From positions 62,001 to 126,000 of the forward strand of contig JBDWMA010000019.1 in assembly GCA_039972875.1 (NCBI GenBank): a stretch of DNA of 64,000 bases. The letters run 5' to 3'. This DNA comes from Pseudoruegeria sp039972875 (GTDB lineage Bacteria > Pseudomonadota > Alphaproteobacteria > Rhodobacterales > Rhodobacteraceae). This document shows, piece by piece, positions 18,039-27,198 of this stretch. Position numbers and translations under genes: made by a program. How positions within the stretch are numbered: the stretch's first letter is position 1; each line of letters begins with the position of its first letter. Under the pieces are notes generated by a model, which was given only the letters and a program-made list of their open reading frames with translations, made no database searches and had not been told where the DNA came from.

Positions 18039-18938
18039 ATGACCAAAGACGTTTTTATTACATGTGCTGTTACAGGGTCGGGTGGCACGCAGGACCGCTC
18101 ACCACATGTGCCGCGCTCGCCACAACAAATTGCCGATAGTGCGATTGCTGCTGCCAAAGCTGGTGCGGCCATTGTTCATTGTCACGTTCGTGATCCCGAA
18201 ACAGGCACACCTTCACGTGATCCTTTTCTGTATCGCGAAATCACGGATCGCATTCGAGATGCCGAGGTGGATGTTGTTCTGAACCTAACTGCGGGCATGG
18301 GGGGGGATATGGTATTTGGTTCGACGGATGCGCCCTTGCCGCTGAAAACGGATGGAACAGATATGGTCGGGGCCGCAGAACGTGTGGCCCATGTTGCCGA
18401 ATGCTTGCCCGAAATTTGCACGCTTGATTGTGGGACGATGAATTTCGCCGAAGCTGATTATGTCATGACCAACACGCCGGGGATGCTGCGGGCCATGGGG
18501 AAATTGATGACCGATCTGGGCGTAAAGCCAGAGATTGAGGCCTTTGACACCGGACACCTTTGGTTTGGCAAACAGCTGGTGACCGAAGGAATCTTGGATG
18601 CGAATGCCCTTGTGCAGCTGTGCATGGGGGTGCCTTGGGGCGCTCCAAATGACCTGAACACCTTTATGGCGATGGTGAACAATGTACCCACGGACTGGAA
18701 TTGGTCGGCGTTTTCGCTTGGGCGCGATCAGATGGCCTATGTTGCGGCGGCGGTTTTGGCGGGCGGTAACATCCGTGTCGGCCTTGAGGACAACCTTTGG
18801 CTTGCCAAAGGGCAACTGGCAACCAACGCACAATTGGTCGAACGCGCGGTGACCATCGCCGAAAACATGGGGGCTTCGATTATGGGGCCAGAGGCTGTGC
18901 GGGCTAAGTTGGGCCTTACCAAACGAGCACCAAAATGA
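18039..18938 (+). CDS. BKACE-family 3-keto acid cleavage enzyme, predicted dehydrocarnitine cleavage
   Basis: 299 residues from the ATG at 18039. The start MTKDVFITCAVTGSGG and the zinc motif HCHVRD (His47, His49) identify the beta-keto acid cleavage enzyme family. In carnitine catabolism such an enzyme converts 3-dehydrocarnitine and acetyl-CoA to betainyl-CoA and acetoacetate. The next gene encodes carnitine dehydrogenase, which fixes the likely substrate. It is the first gene of a five-gene operon. An ATG at 18012 would add nine residues with no family support. Confidence 0.9.
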   Translation: MTKDVFITCAVTGSGGTQDRSPHVPRSPQQIADSAIAAAKAGAAIVHCHVRDPETGTPSRDPFLYREITDRIRDAEVDVVLNLTAGMGGDMVFGSTDAPLPLKTDGTDMVGAAERVAHVAECLPEICTLDCGTMNFAEADYVMTNTPGMLRAMGKLMTDLGVKPEIEAFDTGHLWFGKQLVTEGILDANALVQLCMGVPWGAPNDLNTFMAMVNNVPTDWNWSAFSLGRDQMAYVAAAVLAGGNIRVGLEDNLWLAKGQLATNAQLVERAVTIAENMGASIMGPEAVRAKLGLTKRAPK

Positions 18939-18990
18939 AGGGGGCAGGAATGATAACAAGCGCCAATATAGCCAAAAGACGGACAAACGC

Positions 18991-20424
18991 ATGACAGGAC
19001 ATGGACAAATGCAGCAGACAGTTGCCATCATTGGCGGTGGTGTCATCGGAGGCGGTTGGCTCGCGCGTTTCCTGTTGAACGGATGGGATGTTCAGCTGTT
19101 TGACCCGGACCCTGAGGCGGATCGCAAGATCGCTGCGGTCTTAGAAAATGCCCGCCATGCTTTGCCGATGCTGTACGATCGTGCCTTACCAGGTGAGGGG
19201 CGATTGATCAAATGTGACTCCATTCAAGAGGCTGTTGCAGGGGTGAGCTGGATCCAAGAAAGCATTCCCGAACGCCTTGACCTAAAACAAAATGTTTACG
19301 CTGAAATAGAACGTCACGCGCCAGTGGATGCGATTATTGGTTCATCGACCTCGGGGTTTAAACCGTCACAATTGCAGGACGGTCTAACCCGCCCCGAGGC
19401 GCTTGTGGTGACGCACCCGTTCAATCCAGTGTATTTGTTGCCGCTGATCGAATTGGTGCCGTCTGATCAAAATCCGGTAAAAATTGTTGAGCACGCAAAA
19501 TCCATTTTGACCTCTGTGGGTCTGTATCCCCTGCACGTGCGCAAAGAAATCGATGCCCATATTGCGGATCGGCTGCTTGAGGCAGTTTGGCGCGAAGGGC
19601 TTTGGTTGATCAAAGATGGCATCGCGACGACGGCTGAAATTGATGATGCAATTCGCTATGGGTTTGGGCTGCGCTGGGCGCAAATGGGGTTGTTTGAAAC
19701 CTATCGCATTGCCGGGGGGGAGGCCGGGATGGCTCATTTTATTGGGCAATTTGGCCCAGCCCTAAAGTGGCCATGGACTAAACTGATGGACGTGCCTGAA
19801 TTGACCGATGAATTAACACAGGAAATCGCCGATCAATCGGATGCGCAATCCGGTGCGTTATCTATCCGAGAACTGGAACGTTTGCGCGACAACAATCTTG
19901 TTGCGATGATGCGTGCGCTTAAACAACAGGGGTCTGCTGCCGGTGCTTTGATCAATGCACACGAAGAAAACCTGCCAAAACCCGTGACCAAATCAGGCCC
20001 GTTGCAAACGGTAAACCGCGTCGTGCCCATCGATTGGACAGATTACAACGACCACATGAACGAAAGTCGCTATGGGCAAGTGTTTTCGGATGCCGCGGAT
20101 AAAGTCATGTATGAGGTTGGCGCAGATGACGATTATATCGCAGCGGGCTTCAGCTATTTCACGGTTCAGATCGACATCCGTTTCCTTGAGGAAACCCATG
20201 CCGGTGATCGCATTCACGTCGAAACACAGGTGATGATCGGGGAAGGGAAAAAGCTAAAGCTGTTCCATCAAATGTTCCATGGCGATGGTCGATTGTTGGC
20301 CACTGGGGAGCAAATGCTGCTGCACGTAAGCCTGAAAACCCGAAAAACCTGCGACCCGCGTGAGGATGTATTGGCAAAGGTCATGGCACTGGCCGCAGCC
20401 CATGCCGCTTTAAAGAAGGACTAG
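18991..20424 (+). CDS. L-carnitine 3-dehydrogenase fused to a betainyl-CoA thioesterase domain
   Basis: 477 residues. An N-terminal Rossmann domain (GGGVIGGG at residues 15-22) and a 3-hydroxyacyl-CoA-dehydrogenase-like C-domain carry segments shared with known carnitine dehydrogenases: ESIPERLDLK, SSTSGFKPS, HPFNPVYLLPLIELV, HVRKEID and ATTAEIDDAIRYGFGLRWAQ. From about residue 345 a hot-dog thioesterase domain follows (VPIDWTDYNDHMNESRYGQV). The fusion would oxidise L-carnitine to 3-dehydrocarnitine and also hydrolyse betainyl-CoA to glycine betaine, the steps flanking the BKACE reaction. Such fusions are known in alphaproteobacteria. Spacing to the next gene is four bases. Confidence 0.93.
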   Translation: MTGHGQMQQTVAIIGGGVIGGGWLARFLLNGWDVQLFDPDPEADRKIAAVLENARHALPMLYDRALPGEGRLIKCDSIQEAVAGVSWIQESIPERLDLKQNVYAEIERHAPVDAIIGSSTSGFKPSQLQDGLTRPEALVVTHPFNPVYLLPLIELVPSDQNPVKIVEHAKSILTSVGLYPLHVRKEIDAHIADRLLEAVWREGLWLIKDGIATTAEIDDAIRYGFGLRWAQMGLFETYRIAGGEAGMAHFIGQFGPALKWPWTKLMDVPELTDELTQEIADQSDAQSGALSIRELERLRDNNLVAMMRALKQQGSAAGALINAHEENLPKPVTKSGPLQTVNRVVPIDWTDYNDHMNESRYGQVFSDAADKVMYEVGADDDYIAAGFSYFTVQIDIRFLEETHAGDRIHVETQVMIGEGKKLKLFHQMFHGDGRLLATGEQMLLHVSLKTRKTCDPREDVLAKVMALAAAHAALKKD

Positions 20425-20428
20425 AAAG

Positions 20429-21589
20429 ATGCAGTTTGGGCTGAGCCAAGAACAAGACATGGTCGTCACGACTGTGCGCCGTTTTGTCGAGAATGAGATC
20501 TATCCACACGAGGACCTAGTCGAACGGACGGGACATGTTCCCAAAGAGATAGGGGAAGAGATCAAGCAAAAATGTCGCGATCTTGGGTTCTATGCCTGCA
20601 ACTTCCCTGAAGAGGTTGGGGGGGCTGGCCTGTCGCATTTGGATTTCACGTTGCTCGAGCGGGAGTTGGGCCGAGGATCCATGGCGTTGACCCATTTCTT
20701 TGGGCGGCCTCAAAACATCCTGATGGCTTGTAATGACATGCAACGGGAGCGCTATCTGTTGCCAGCGGTACGTGGTGAACGCATGGATGCGCTGGCGATG
20801 ACCGAACCGGATGCCGGATCCGACGTGCGTAGCATGACCTGCCAGGCTGTGCGTGATGGTGGGGATTGGGTCGTGAATGGGTCCAAGCATTTCATCTCTG
20901 GCGCGGAACACGCGGACTTTTTTATCGTCTTTATTGGGACAGGTGTTGATGAAACCCCCAAAGGGCCCAAACGGCGGATCACGACCTTTCTAGTTGATCG
21001 CGGCACACCCGGATTTGATGTCCGCGACGGATACCAATCGGTCAGTCATAGGGGCTATAAAAACTATATCCTATCCTTTGATGATTGTCGGTTGCCTGAT
21101 GCGCAAGTGCTGGGCGAAGTTGATGGTGGTTTTGCGGTCATGAATGAATGGCTCTATGCGACGCGCCTGACCGTCGCGGCGTTTTGCGTAGGCCGCGCAC
21201 GGCGTTGTTTTGACTATGCACTGAACTATGCCGCTGAGCGAAAACAGTTCGGTCAGCCAATCGGAAAATTTCAGGGGGTCGGGTTTCAGATCGCCAATAT
21301 GATCACCGAGATCGATGCGGCTGACTGGCTGACACTTTCGGCGGCTTGGCGGCTAGATGAGGCGCTGCCGGCCAATCGTGAAATTGCGTCGGCCAAACTA
21401 TACGCATCCGAAATGCTGGCTCGCGTGACGGATCAAACTCTTCAGGTCTTTGGCGGCATGGGGTTGATGGATGATTTCCCGATCGAGCGGTTCTGGCGCG
21501 ATGCGCGCGTGGAACGGATCTGGGACGGAACCAGCGAAATTCAACGCCATATTATCAGCCGTGATTTACTGCGGCCTTTCGGAGCGTAA
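20429..21589 (+). CDS. Acyl-CoA dehydrogenase, predicted gamma-butyrobetainyl-CoA dehydrogenase
   Basis: 386 residues with the full acyl-CoA dehydrogenase fold: TEPDAGSDV and GSKHFISGAEHADFF in the FAD/substrate region, RKQFGQPIGKFQ, and QVFGGMGLMDDFPIERFWRD. By position it should desaturate gamma-butyrobetainyl-CoA to crotonobetainyl-CoA, feeding the CaiD-like hydratase in the same operon. A notable feature is Asp366 in IWDGTSEIQR where medium-chain enzymes carry the catalytic Glu (YEGT). Asp may serve as base or the base may lie elsewhere, as in isovaleryl-type enzymes. It lies four bases after the dehydrogenase gene and five before the ligase gene. The substrate is inferred from context. 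Confidence 0.88.
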   Translation: MQFGLSQEQDMVVTTVRRFVENEIYPHEDLVERTGHVPKEIGEEIKQKCRDLGFYACNFPEEVGGAGLSHLDFTLLERELGRGSMALTHFFGRPQNILMACNDMQRERYLLPAVRGERMDALAMTEPDAGSDVRSMTCQAVRDGGDWVVNGSKHFISGAEHADFFIVFIGTGVDETPKGPKRRITTFLVDRGTPGFDVRDGYQSVSHRGYKNYILSFDDCRLPDAQVLGEVDGGFAVMNEWLYATRLTVAAFCVGRARRCFDYALNYAAERKQFGQPIGKFQGVGFQIANMITEIDAADWLTLSAAWRLDEALPANREIASAKLYASEMLARVTDQTLQVFGGMGLMDDFPIERFWRDARVERIWDGTSEIQRHIISRDLLRPFGA

Positions 21590-21594
21590 ATGCT

Positions 21595-23640
21595 ATGGAA
21601 ACAGGATATCTTGATCGCCTTTTGCGTCCTCGCTCCATAGCTGTCATCGGTGGTGGTGTCTGGGGGGAAAGCGTTATTAAAAACTGTCGGGCCCTCGGGT
21701 TCGACGGGTTGATTTGGCCGGTGCATCCCACAAAGGCCGAAATCGCAGGGGAGGTGGCATTTACCTCAGTGGAGGACTTACCTGCCGCCCCGGATGCCGC
21801 TCTGGTGGTGGTGAATCGCTATCTGACAATCGACGCTGTAGCGGCGTTGTCCGCATTGGGTTGCGGTGGGGCGATCTGCCTTGCCAGTGGTTTTTCAGAA
21901 GCCCAAGCCGAAGAAGAGACCGCATCCGCCTTGCAGGATATGTTGTTGCAAGCCTCTGGTGATATGCCTCTGATAGGGCCGAATTGTTACGGGCTGGTTA
22001 GTTATCTGGACGGTTTTGCGCTCTGGCCGGATCAACATGGGGCGGAACGAGTCGACAGCGGTGTCGCAGTGATTGCACAATCCTCTAACGTGGCCTTGAA
22101 TATTACGATGTCTCAAGGCGGCCTGCCTTTGGCCTATGTGGCGACAACTGGGAACCAGGCCCAGATTGGCTTATCTGGTTTGGGCGCGGCAATGCTTGAG
22201 GATCCGCGTGTCACAGCGTTGGGCATGTATATCGAAGGGATCGACGACCTGCGCGGATTTGAAGCCCTTGCCACCCGTTCAAGGGCGTTGGGTAAACCTG
22301 TCGTCGTGGTCAAAGCGGGTCGGAGTGCATTGGCCAAAGAGGCGACCATCTCGCACACGGCCTCTTTGGCGGGAAGCGATGCGGGGGCACGGGCGCTATT
22401 GAAGCGTCTTGGTTTTGCGCAGGTGGACAGCCTGCCCAAGATGTTAGAGACCCTAAAACTGCTGCACGTCTGTGGGCCTTTGACATCAAATCGTATCGCG
22501 TCGATGTCGTGTTCTGGAGGGGAGGCCAGTCTGATCGCAGATGCGGCCGAGGGATATGATGTCAGCTTTCCAGCGCTTAATTCGCGTCAGTACGTGGATT
22601 TGCGAAAGGCTTTGGGGCCCATGGTCGCCTTGCACAACCCATTGGATTATAACACCTATATTTGGCGCGATACAGAGGCATTGACCCAGACGTTTAGTGC
22701 GATGTTGGACAAGGATTTGGGTCTTGCTTGTGTGATTTTGGATTACCCAAGGCATGATCGCTGCAACGCACAGGATTGGGCATGTGTGATTGATGCGATA
22801 AAGGCCGCGCGGGCCACAGGGACAACTCCGATGGCGGTCGTGACAACGCTGCATGACACAATTTCAGAAGAAAGGGCCAAAGAATTGGTGGCCGCAGGCA
22901 TTGCGCCGCTGTCGGGGATCGAGAACGCAATGGTTGCGGCAGAGGCCGCAGCGATTTGTGGCCGACGTACTCCTTTGTCAGACCCGTTACTCTTGCCCCT
23001 TGTTCCCGCATCGACCGACGTTTTGAGCGAGGCGGACGCCAAATCTGCGCTTATGGACCACGGCCTGCGGGTGCCGGTGGCCCTGCGGGCAATATCTGCC
23101 AGAGAGGCTGCCGACAAAGCCGAATTGATCGGAGATAAAGTGGTGCTGAAAGGCGAAGGCATTGCGCATAAAACCGAGGCGGGGGCCGTTGTTATTGGCC
23201 TCTCTGGGGCAGAAGAAACGATTGCCGCAGCCAAGGCCATGCCCACAGATCATTTTCTGATCGAGGAAATGGTACGGGGCGCGGAGGCCGAGTTGTTAAT
23301 CGGCTGCGTTCTGGATCCGGCGCATGGTTATGTTCTGACCCTTGCGGGGGGTGGAATACTGACAGAGTTGTTGCAAGACAATGTTTCGTTGATCCTACCG
23401 GTGTGTGAAGAGGACATCATAGCCGCATTGGATCAGCTTAAGATTGCTAAAGTTCTGAACGGTTATCGCGGTCGTCCCGCTGTGGACAAAGCAGCGATTG
23501 TTCAGGCGGTTATGGCGGTTCAACGTTTTGTCACGGCCCATCAAGGCCAAGTGGCCGAGGTTGAAATTAACCCATTGATGTGTACGCCCGATGCGGCAAT
23601 CGCGGCGGATGCCCTTATTAAAATGGAGCGGACCCAATGA
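21595..23640 (+). CDS. ADP(NDP)-forming acyl-CoA synthetase, predicted betaine-CoA ligase
   Basis: 681 residues in the acetate-CoA ligase (ADP-forming) architecture. A CoA-binding domain is at residues 1-130. Succinyl-CoA-synthetase-like domains follow, with the phospho-histidine candidate His254 in SHTASLAGSD. The C-terminal ATP-grasp domain starts near residue 480 (VVLKGEGIAHKTEAGAV, then EVEINPLMC). Energy-wise it makes acyl-CoA with ADP and phosphate rather than AMP and pyrophosphate. In this operon it is the only CoA-activating gene, so it should activate gamma-butyrobetaine, crotonobetaine or carnitine in place of CaiC/CaiB-type enzymes. The substrate is inference. Its stop overlaps the hydratase start by four bases. 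Confidence 0.87.
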   Translation: METGYLDRLLRPRSIAVIGGGVWGESVIKNCRALGFDGLIWPVHPTKAEIAGEVAFTSVEDLPAAPDAALVVVNRYLTIDAVAALSALGCGGAICLASGFSEAQAEEETASALQDMLLQASGDMPLIGPNCYGLVSYLDGFALWPDQHGAERVDSGVAVIAQSSNVALNITMSQGGLPLAYVATTGNQAQIGLSGLGAAMLEDPRVTALGMYIEGIDDLRGFEALATRSRALGKPVVVVKAGRSALAKEATISHTASLAGSDAGARALLKRLGFAQVDSLPKMLETLKLLHVCGPLTSNRIASMSCSGGEASLIADAAEGYDVSFPALNSRQYVDLRKALGPMVALHNPLDYNTYIWRDTEALTQTFSAMLDKDLGLACVILDYPRHDRCNAQDWACVIDAIKAARATGTTPMAVVTTLHDTISEERAKELVAAGIAPLSGIENAMVAAEAAAICGRRTPLSDPLLLPLVPASTDVLSEADAKSALMDHGLRVPVALRAISAREAADKAELIGDKVVLKGEGIAHKTEAGAVVIGLSGAEETIAAAKAMPTDHFLIEEMVRGAEAELLIGCVLDPAHGYVLTLAGGGILTELLQDNVSLILPVCEEDIIAALDQLKIAKVLNGYRGRPAVDKAAIVQAVMAVQRFVTAHQGQVAEVEINPLMCTPDAAIAADALIKMERTQ

Positions 23641-24422
23641 CCCAATCCCCTATTCAAACGCGTCGAGACGGGCATATCCTTGAAGTGACGCTGGATCGCC
23701 CAAAGGCCAACGCTATTGATTTGGACACCAGCCGGATCATGGGGGAAGTGTTTACAGAATTCCGCGATGACCCTGAATTGCGCGTGGCCATTTTAACGGC
23801 AGCCGGAGAAAAGTTCTTTTGCCCCGGATGGGACCTGAAGGCTGCTGCAGAGGGCGATGCCGTAGATGGTGATTACGGGGTTGGCGGTTTTGGTGGGCTG
23901 CAAGAACTTCGGGGTTTGAATAAGCCGGTGATCTGTGCGGTGAACGGTATTTGTTGTGGGGGTGGCCTAGAGCTTGCCCTCTCGGCAGATATCATCTTGG
24001 CTGCAGATCATGCGCGCTTTGCCTTACCCGAAATCCGGTCTGGTACCGTGGCGGATGCAGCCTCGATCAAGTTGCCGAAACGAATTCCTTATCACATCGC
24101 GATGGAGATGTTGTTCACGGGCCGTTGGCTGGATGCACAAGAGGCCGCTCAGTGGGGGATGATCAATCGGATCCTTCCGGCGGATCAGCTGATGGTCGAG
24201 GCCCGCGCCATGGCGCAGCAACTGGCCTCAGGACCACCTTTGGTCTTTGCCGCGATCAAAGAGGTCGTACGTGAGGCAGAAGGCATGAAATTTCACGATG
24301 CTTTGAATAAGATCACTAAAAGCCAGTTTGAAACGGTTGAGCGTCTCTATCGATCCGAGGATCAATTGGAAGGGGCTAAGGCGTTTGCAGAAAAAAGGGA
24401 CCCCGTTTGGAAAGGCAAGTAG
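23637..24422 (+). CDS. caiD: CaiD-like crotonobetainyl-CoA hydratase
   Basis: 261 residues of the crotonase superfamily. The oxyanion-hole segment is AVNGICCGGGLELAL and catalytic glutamates are expected in GLELAL and FALPEIRSG. Similarity to E. coli CaiD is striking by eye: LEVTLDRPKANAID, GEVFTEFRDDPELRVAIL, GWDLKAAAEG and the C-terminal FAEKRDPVWKGK. The enzyme hydrates crotonobetainyl-CoA to L-carnitinyl-CoA. This identity anchors the interpretation of the whole operon. It is the last gene and its ATG overlaps the ligase stop. Confidence 0.9.
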   Translation: MTQSPIQTRRDGHILEVTLDRPKANAIDLDTSRIMGEVFTEFRDDPELRVAILTAAGEKFFCPGWDLKAAAEGDAVDGDYGVGGFGGLQELRGLNKPVICAVNGICCGGGLELALSADIILAADHARFALPEIRSGTVADAASIKLPKRIPYHIAMEMLFTGRWLDAQEAAQWGMINRILPADQLMVEARAMAQQLASGPPLVFAAIKEVVREAEGMKFHDALNKITKSQFETVERLYRSEDQLEGAKAFAEKRDPVWKGK

Positions 24423-24457
24423 ACATTGGCAATGTGGCGCTGCCTTGTTTAGCGCAA

Positions 24458-24928
24458 TTAGTCCTGTGGTGCCTGTGTCCATTCCAGCTCTTCAAGGTCA
24501 AACCCAGTTTCAGGGTGTAAGCGTTTAGCGCGCCTTTGAAACCCCTGCCGGGTATAGAAGGCGCGGGCAGGGGTGTTGCTGGTGAAAACCTCGACGCAGA
24601 GTTCTGAATGTTCTGCTTTGGCCCAATTGAGCAGAGTCGTCCCTATTCCGAGTCTGTGGAAATTCGGGTGGACGAACAAACCGGCAATCTCTGACTGCAA
24701 GAGACTGATAAACCCTTCAGGTTTACCGATCTTGCCAATGACCATGGTCGTTGTGTTGGGAAGGTAGATCTCTAAAAGGTTCTTGGCCTCTGTTGTCAGA
24801 AACGCTTCGGTTTTTGCAGGGGGGCTGTGGCGCAGAGCGTCAATATACAAGCGTGTCAGTGCGTCCACATCCTGCGGAAGGCAAGTGCGCGGTGGGCGGG
24901 CAGATTCATATGATCCGCCCGCAGCCAC
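24458..24928 (-). CDS. GNAT-family N-acetyltransferase
   Basis: 156 residues from a GTG at 24928, three bases after the glyA stop, suggesting coupling to glyA. The acetyl-CoA pyrophosphate loop reads HPNFHRLGIGTTLL and the C-terminal FYTRQGFQRRAKR is the usual final strand. Such enzymes acetylate amines of small molecules or proteins; the substrate is unknown. It is convergent with the carnitine operon. Confidence 0.82.
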   Translation of the reverse strand: MAAGGSYESARPPRTCLPQDVDALTRLYIDALRHSPPAKTEAFLTTEAKNLLEIYLPNTTTMVIGKIGKPEGFISLLQSEIAGLFVHPNFHRLGIGTTLLNWAKAEHSELCVEVFTSNTPARAFYTRQGFQRRAKRLHPETGFDLEELEWTQAPQD

Positions 24929-24931
24929 GAT

Positions 24932-26227
24932 TTACAGGTTCGGATACATTGGGAATTTGGCGCAAAGTGTGGCGACTTTTTCGCGCACGGATGCCTCAAC
25001 CTCTGTGTTGCCCTCTTCGCCATTGGCGGCAAGGCCTTCGACCACTTCGACGATCAGATCCGCAATCAAGCGGAATTCATCTTCGCCAAAGCCACGTGTG
25101 GTGCCCGCAGGTGTGCCCAGACGGATGCCAGAAGTGACCATTGGTTTTTCCGGGTCAAACGGAATGCCGTTTTTGTTGCAGGTGATGTAGGCGCGGCCCA
25201 GTGCTTTTTCGGTTGCGTTGCCTTTGACCCCTTTGGGGCGCAAATCCACCAACATGACGTGTGTGTCTGTCCCACCGGTCACAATGTCCAGCCCGCCTTT
25301 GATTAGCTGATCAGCCAGCGCAACGGCGTTTTTACGCACCTGCTGCTGGTAGGTTTTGAACTCGGGGCGCAAGGCCTCCCCGAAAGCAACCGCTTTGGCC
25401 GCGATCACATGCATCAGCGGCCCACCCTGAATGCCGGGGAAGATCGCGGAGTTGACCTTTTTGGAGATGGCTTCGTTGTTGGTCAGGATCATGCCGCCAC
25501 GGGGCCCGCGCAGTGTTTTATGCGTGGTTGTGGTGGCCACATCGGCGTGTGGGAACGGAGAAGGATGCTCGCCTGCTGCAACAAGGCCCGCAAAATGCGC
25601 CATATCAACCATCAAGAGCGCACCGACAGAATCAGCGATCTCACGGAACTTGGCAAAATCAATCTGACGGGGGATGGCAGAACCACCAGCGATGATCAAT
25701 TTGGGCTGATGTTCTGTGGCCAAAGCCTGTACTTGATCGTAGTCGATCAAATTGTCGTCTTCGCGGACACCATACTGGATGGCGTTAAACCATTTACCGG
25801 ATTGGTTTGGAGCCGCGCCGTGTGTGAGGTGACCCCCAGACGCAAGATTCATCCCCAGAATTGTATCACCGGGTTGGATTAATGCCTGAAACGCACCTTG
25901 GTTGGCTTGAGAGCCGGAGTTCGGTTGAACGTTAACAAAATTACACCCGAACAATGCCTTAGCCCGATCAATCGCAAGATTTTCGGCGACGTCTACATAT
26001 TGGCAACCACCATAATAACGACGGCCCGGATAACCTTCGGCGTATTTGTTGGTCAACACAGACCCTTGCGCTTCCATGACGGCGGCAGAGACGATGTTCT
26101 CAGATGCGATCAGTTCGATCTCATCGCGTTGGCGACCCAATTCCTGACGGATGGAGCCAAACAGCTCTGGATCACGGGTTTCTAATGCTTCGGTGAAAAA
26201 TCCTGCATCGCGAATGGCGTCGGTCAT
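24932..26227 (-). CDS. glyA: Serine hydroxymethyltransferase
   Basis: 431 residues, full length for the family. The PLP lysine lies in TTTTHKTLRGPRGG, and the substrate region ELIASENIVSAAVMEAQGS and YAEGYPGRRYYGGC are unmistakable. It interconverts serine and glycine with transfer of the one-carbon unit to tetrahydrofolate in the cytosol. Expressed on the minus strand with the GNAT gene downstream. The 189-base region to the divergent nadK gene shows no riboswitch that I recognise. Confidence 0.97.
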   Translation of the reverse strand: MTDAIRDAGFFTEALETRDPELFGSIRQELGRQRDEIELIASENIVSAAVMEAQGSVLTNKYAEGYPGRRYYGGCQYVDVAENLAIDRAKALFGCNFVNVQPNSGSQANQGAFQALIQPGDTILGMNLASGGHLTHGAAPNQSGKWFNAIQYGVREDDNLIDYDQVQALATEHQPKLIIAGGSAIPRQIDFAKFREIADSVGALLMVDMAHFAGLVAAGEHPSPFPHADVATTTTHKTLRGPRGGMILTNNEAISKKVNSAIFPGIQGGPLMHVIAAKAVAFGEALRPEFKTYQQQVRKNAVALADQLIKGGLDIVTGGTDTHVMLVDLRPKGVKGNATEKALGRAYITCNKNGIPFDPEKPMVTSGIRLGTPAGTTRGFGEDEFRLIADLIVEVVEGLAANGEEGNTEVEASVREKVATLCAKFPMYPNL

Positions 26228-26416
26228 GTTGGGCTCCGATTTTTAGTCCAAGAGGAATTGTTGCGGCTATGTAACGAATGTTTGGCCGGGAAAGAAGTAT
26301 ATAAAACGACGCTGCAAAAGTTCACTGCGGCAACACTGTATCCGAAAGGGGGCTTGAGTTTCCTTTACAGGCAAGCAACCTTGTGCTGAGCGCTTTCTCG
26401 ACCAATAGGAAACCGG

Positions 26417-27184
26417 ATGCCACAGAGCCCTAAGATTCATTTTGCTGCCAGTAATGGCGAACGGGCCCAAGAGGCAATTACCGCTTTGATCGACCGATAT
26501 GGATCGGTGGACGCTAGGGACTCTGATGTCATCGTTGCACTGGGTGGGGACGGGTTCATGTTGCAGACGTTGCACAGCACAAATGAACTCGACATTCCCG
26601 TGTATGGGATGAATCGCGGAACCGTTGGTTTTTTGATGAACGAATATGATGAGGATCGGCTTTTAGAACGGTTGGCTGAGGCCGTTGAGGAATTGATACA
26701 TCCCCTGCGGATGCGTGCGGAAACAAAAGATGGAGAGATCCATCAGGCTTTGGCAATTAACGAGGTGTCGTTGCTGCGCGCGGGTCCGCAGGCGGCAAAG
26801 CTACAGATTTCTGTCGATGGTCGAAAACGGATGCCAGAGCTTGTTTGTGATGGGGCTTTGTTGAGCACCCCGGCAGGATCCACCGCGTATAACTATTCGG
26901 CGCATGGACCGATTTTGCCAATTGGTGCGGATGTTTTAGCGTTGACGGCTATGGCGGCGTTTCGTCCAAGACGTTGGAGGGGGGCCCTGTTGCCAAAAAC
27001 CGCAAAAGTGCGCTTTGATGTGCTTGAGGCAGACAAACGACCTGTGATGGCAGAGGCCGACAGCCGGTCTGTGGCCAACGTGAAATCAGTTGAAATCACG
27101 TCAGAGCTAACCATTGGACATCGGATATTGTTTGACCCGGGTCATGGCCTTGAAGAACGGTTGATCCGTGAGCAATTTGTTTAG
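26417..27184 (+). CDS. nadK: NAD kinase
   Basis: 255 residues, normal for alphaproteobacterial NAD kinases. The GGDG motif is at residues 43-46 (VALGGDGFML), followed by YGMNRGTVGFLMN, the NE motif in AINEVSLLR and the CDGALLSTPAGSTAYN segment. It phosphorylates NAD to NADP using ATP. It is divergent from glyA and convergent with the Hint-domain gene, which ends 14 bases away. Confidence 0.95.
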   Translation: MPQSPKIHFAASNGERAQEAITALIDRYGSVDARDSDVIVALGGDGFMLQTLHSTNELDIPVYGMNRGTVGFLMNEYDEDRLLERLAEAVEELIHPLRMRAETKDGEIHQALAINEVSLLRAGPQAAKLQISVDGRKRMPELVCDGALLSTPAGSTAYNYSAHGPILPIGADVLALTAMAAFRPRRWRGALLPKTAKVRFDVLEADKRPVMAEADSRSVANVKSVEITSELTIGHRILFDPGHGLEERLIREQFV

Positions 27185-27198
27185 ACATCGCAGCCAAT

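Noticed and set aside
18285..19046. 253-codon minus-strand open frame opposite the BKACE gene
   Set aside because: Opposite a clearly conserved enzyme; composition (His, Pro, Arg-rich) and lack of a start signal mark it as a shadow.
26228..26416. Riboswitch upstream of glyA
   Set aside because: I looked for SAM, SAH, glycine and tetrahydrofolate aptamer landmarks and saw no match on either strand.
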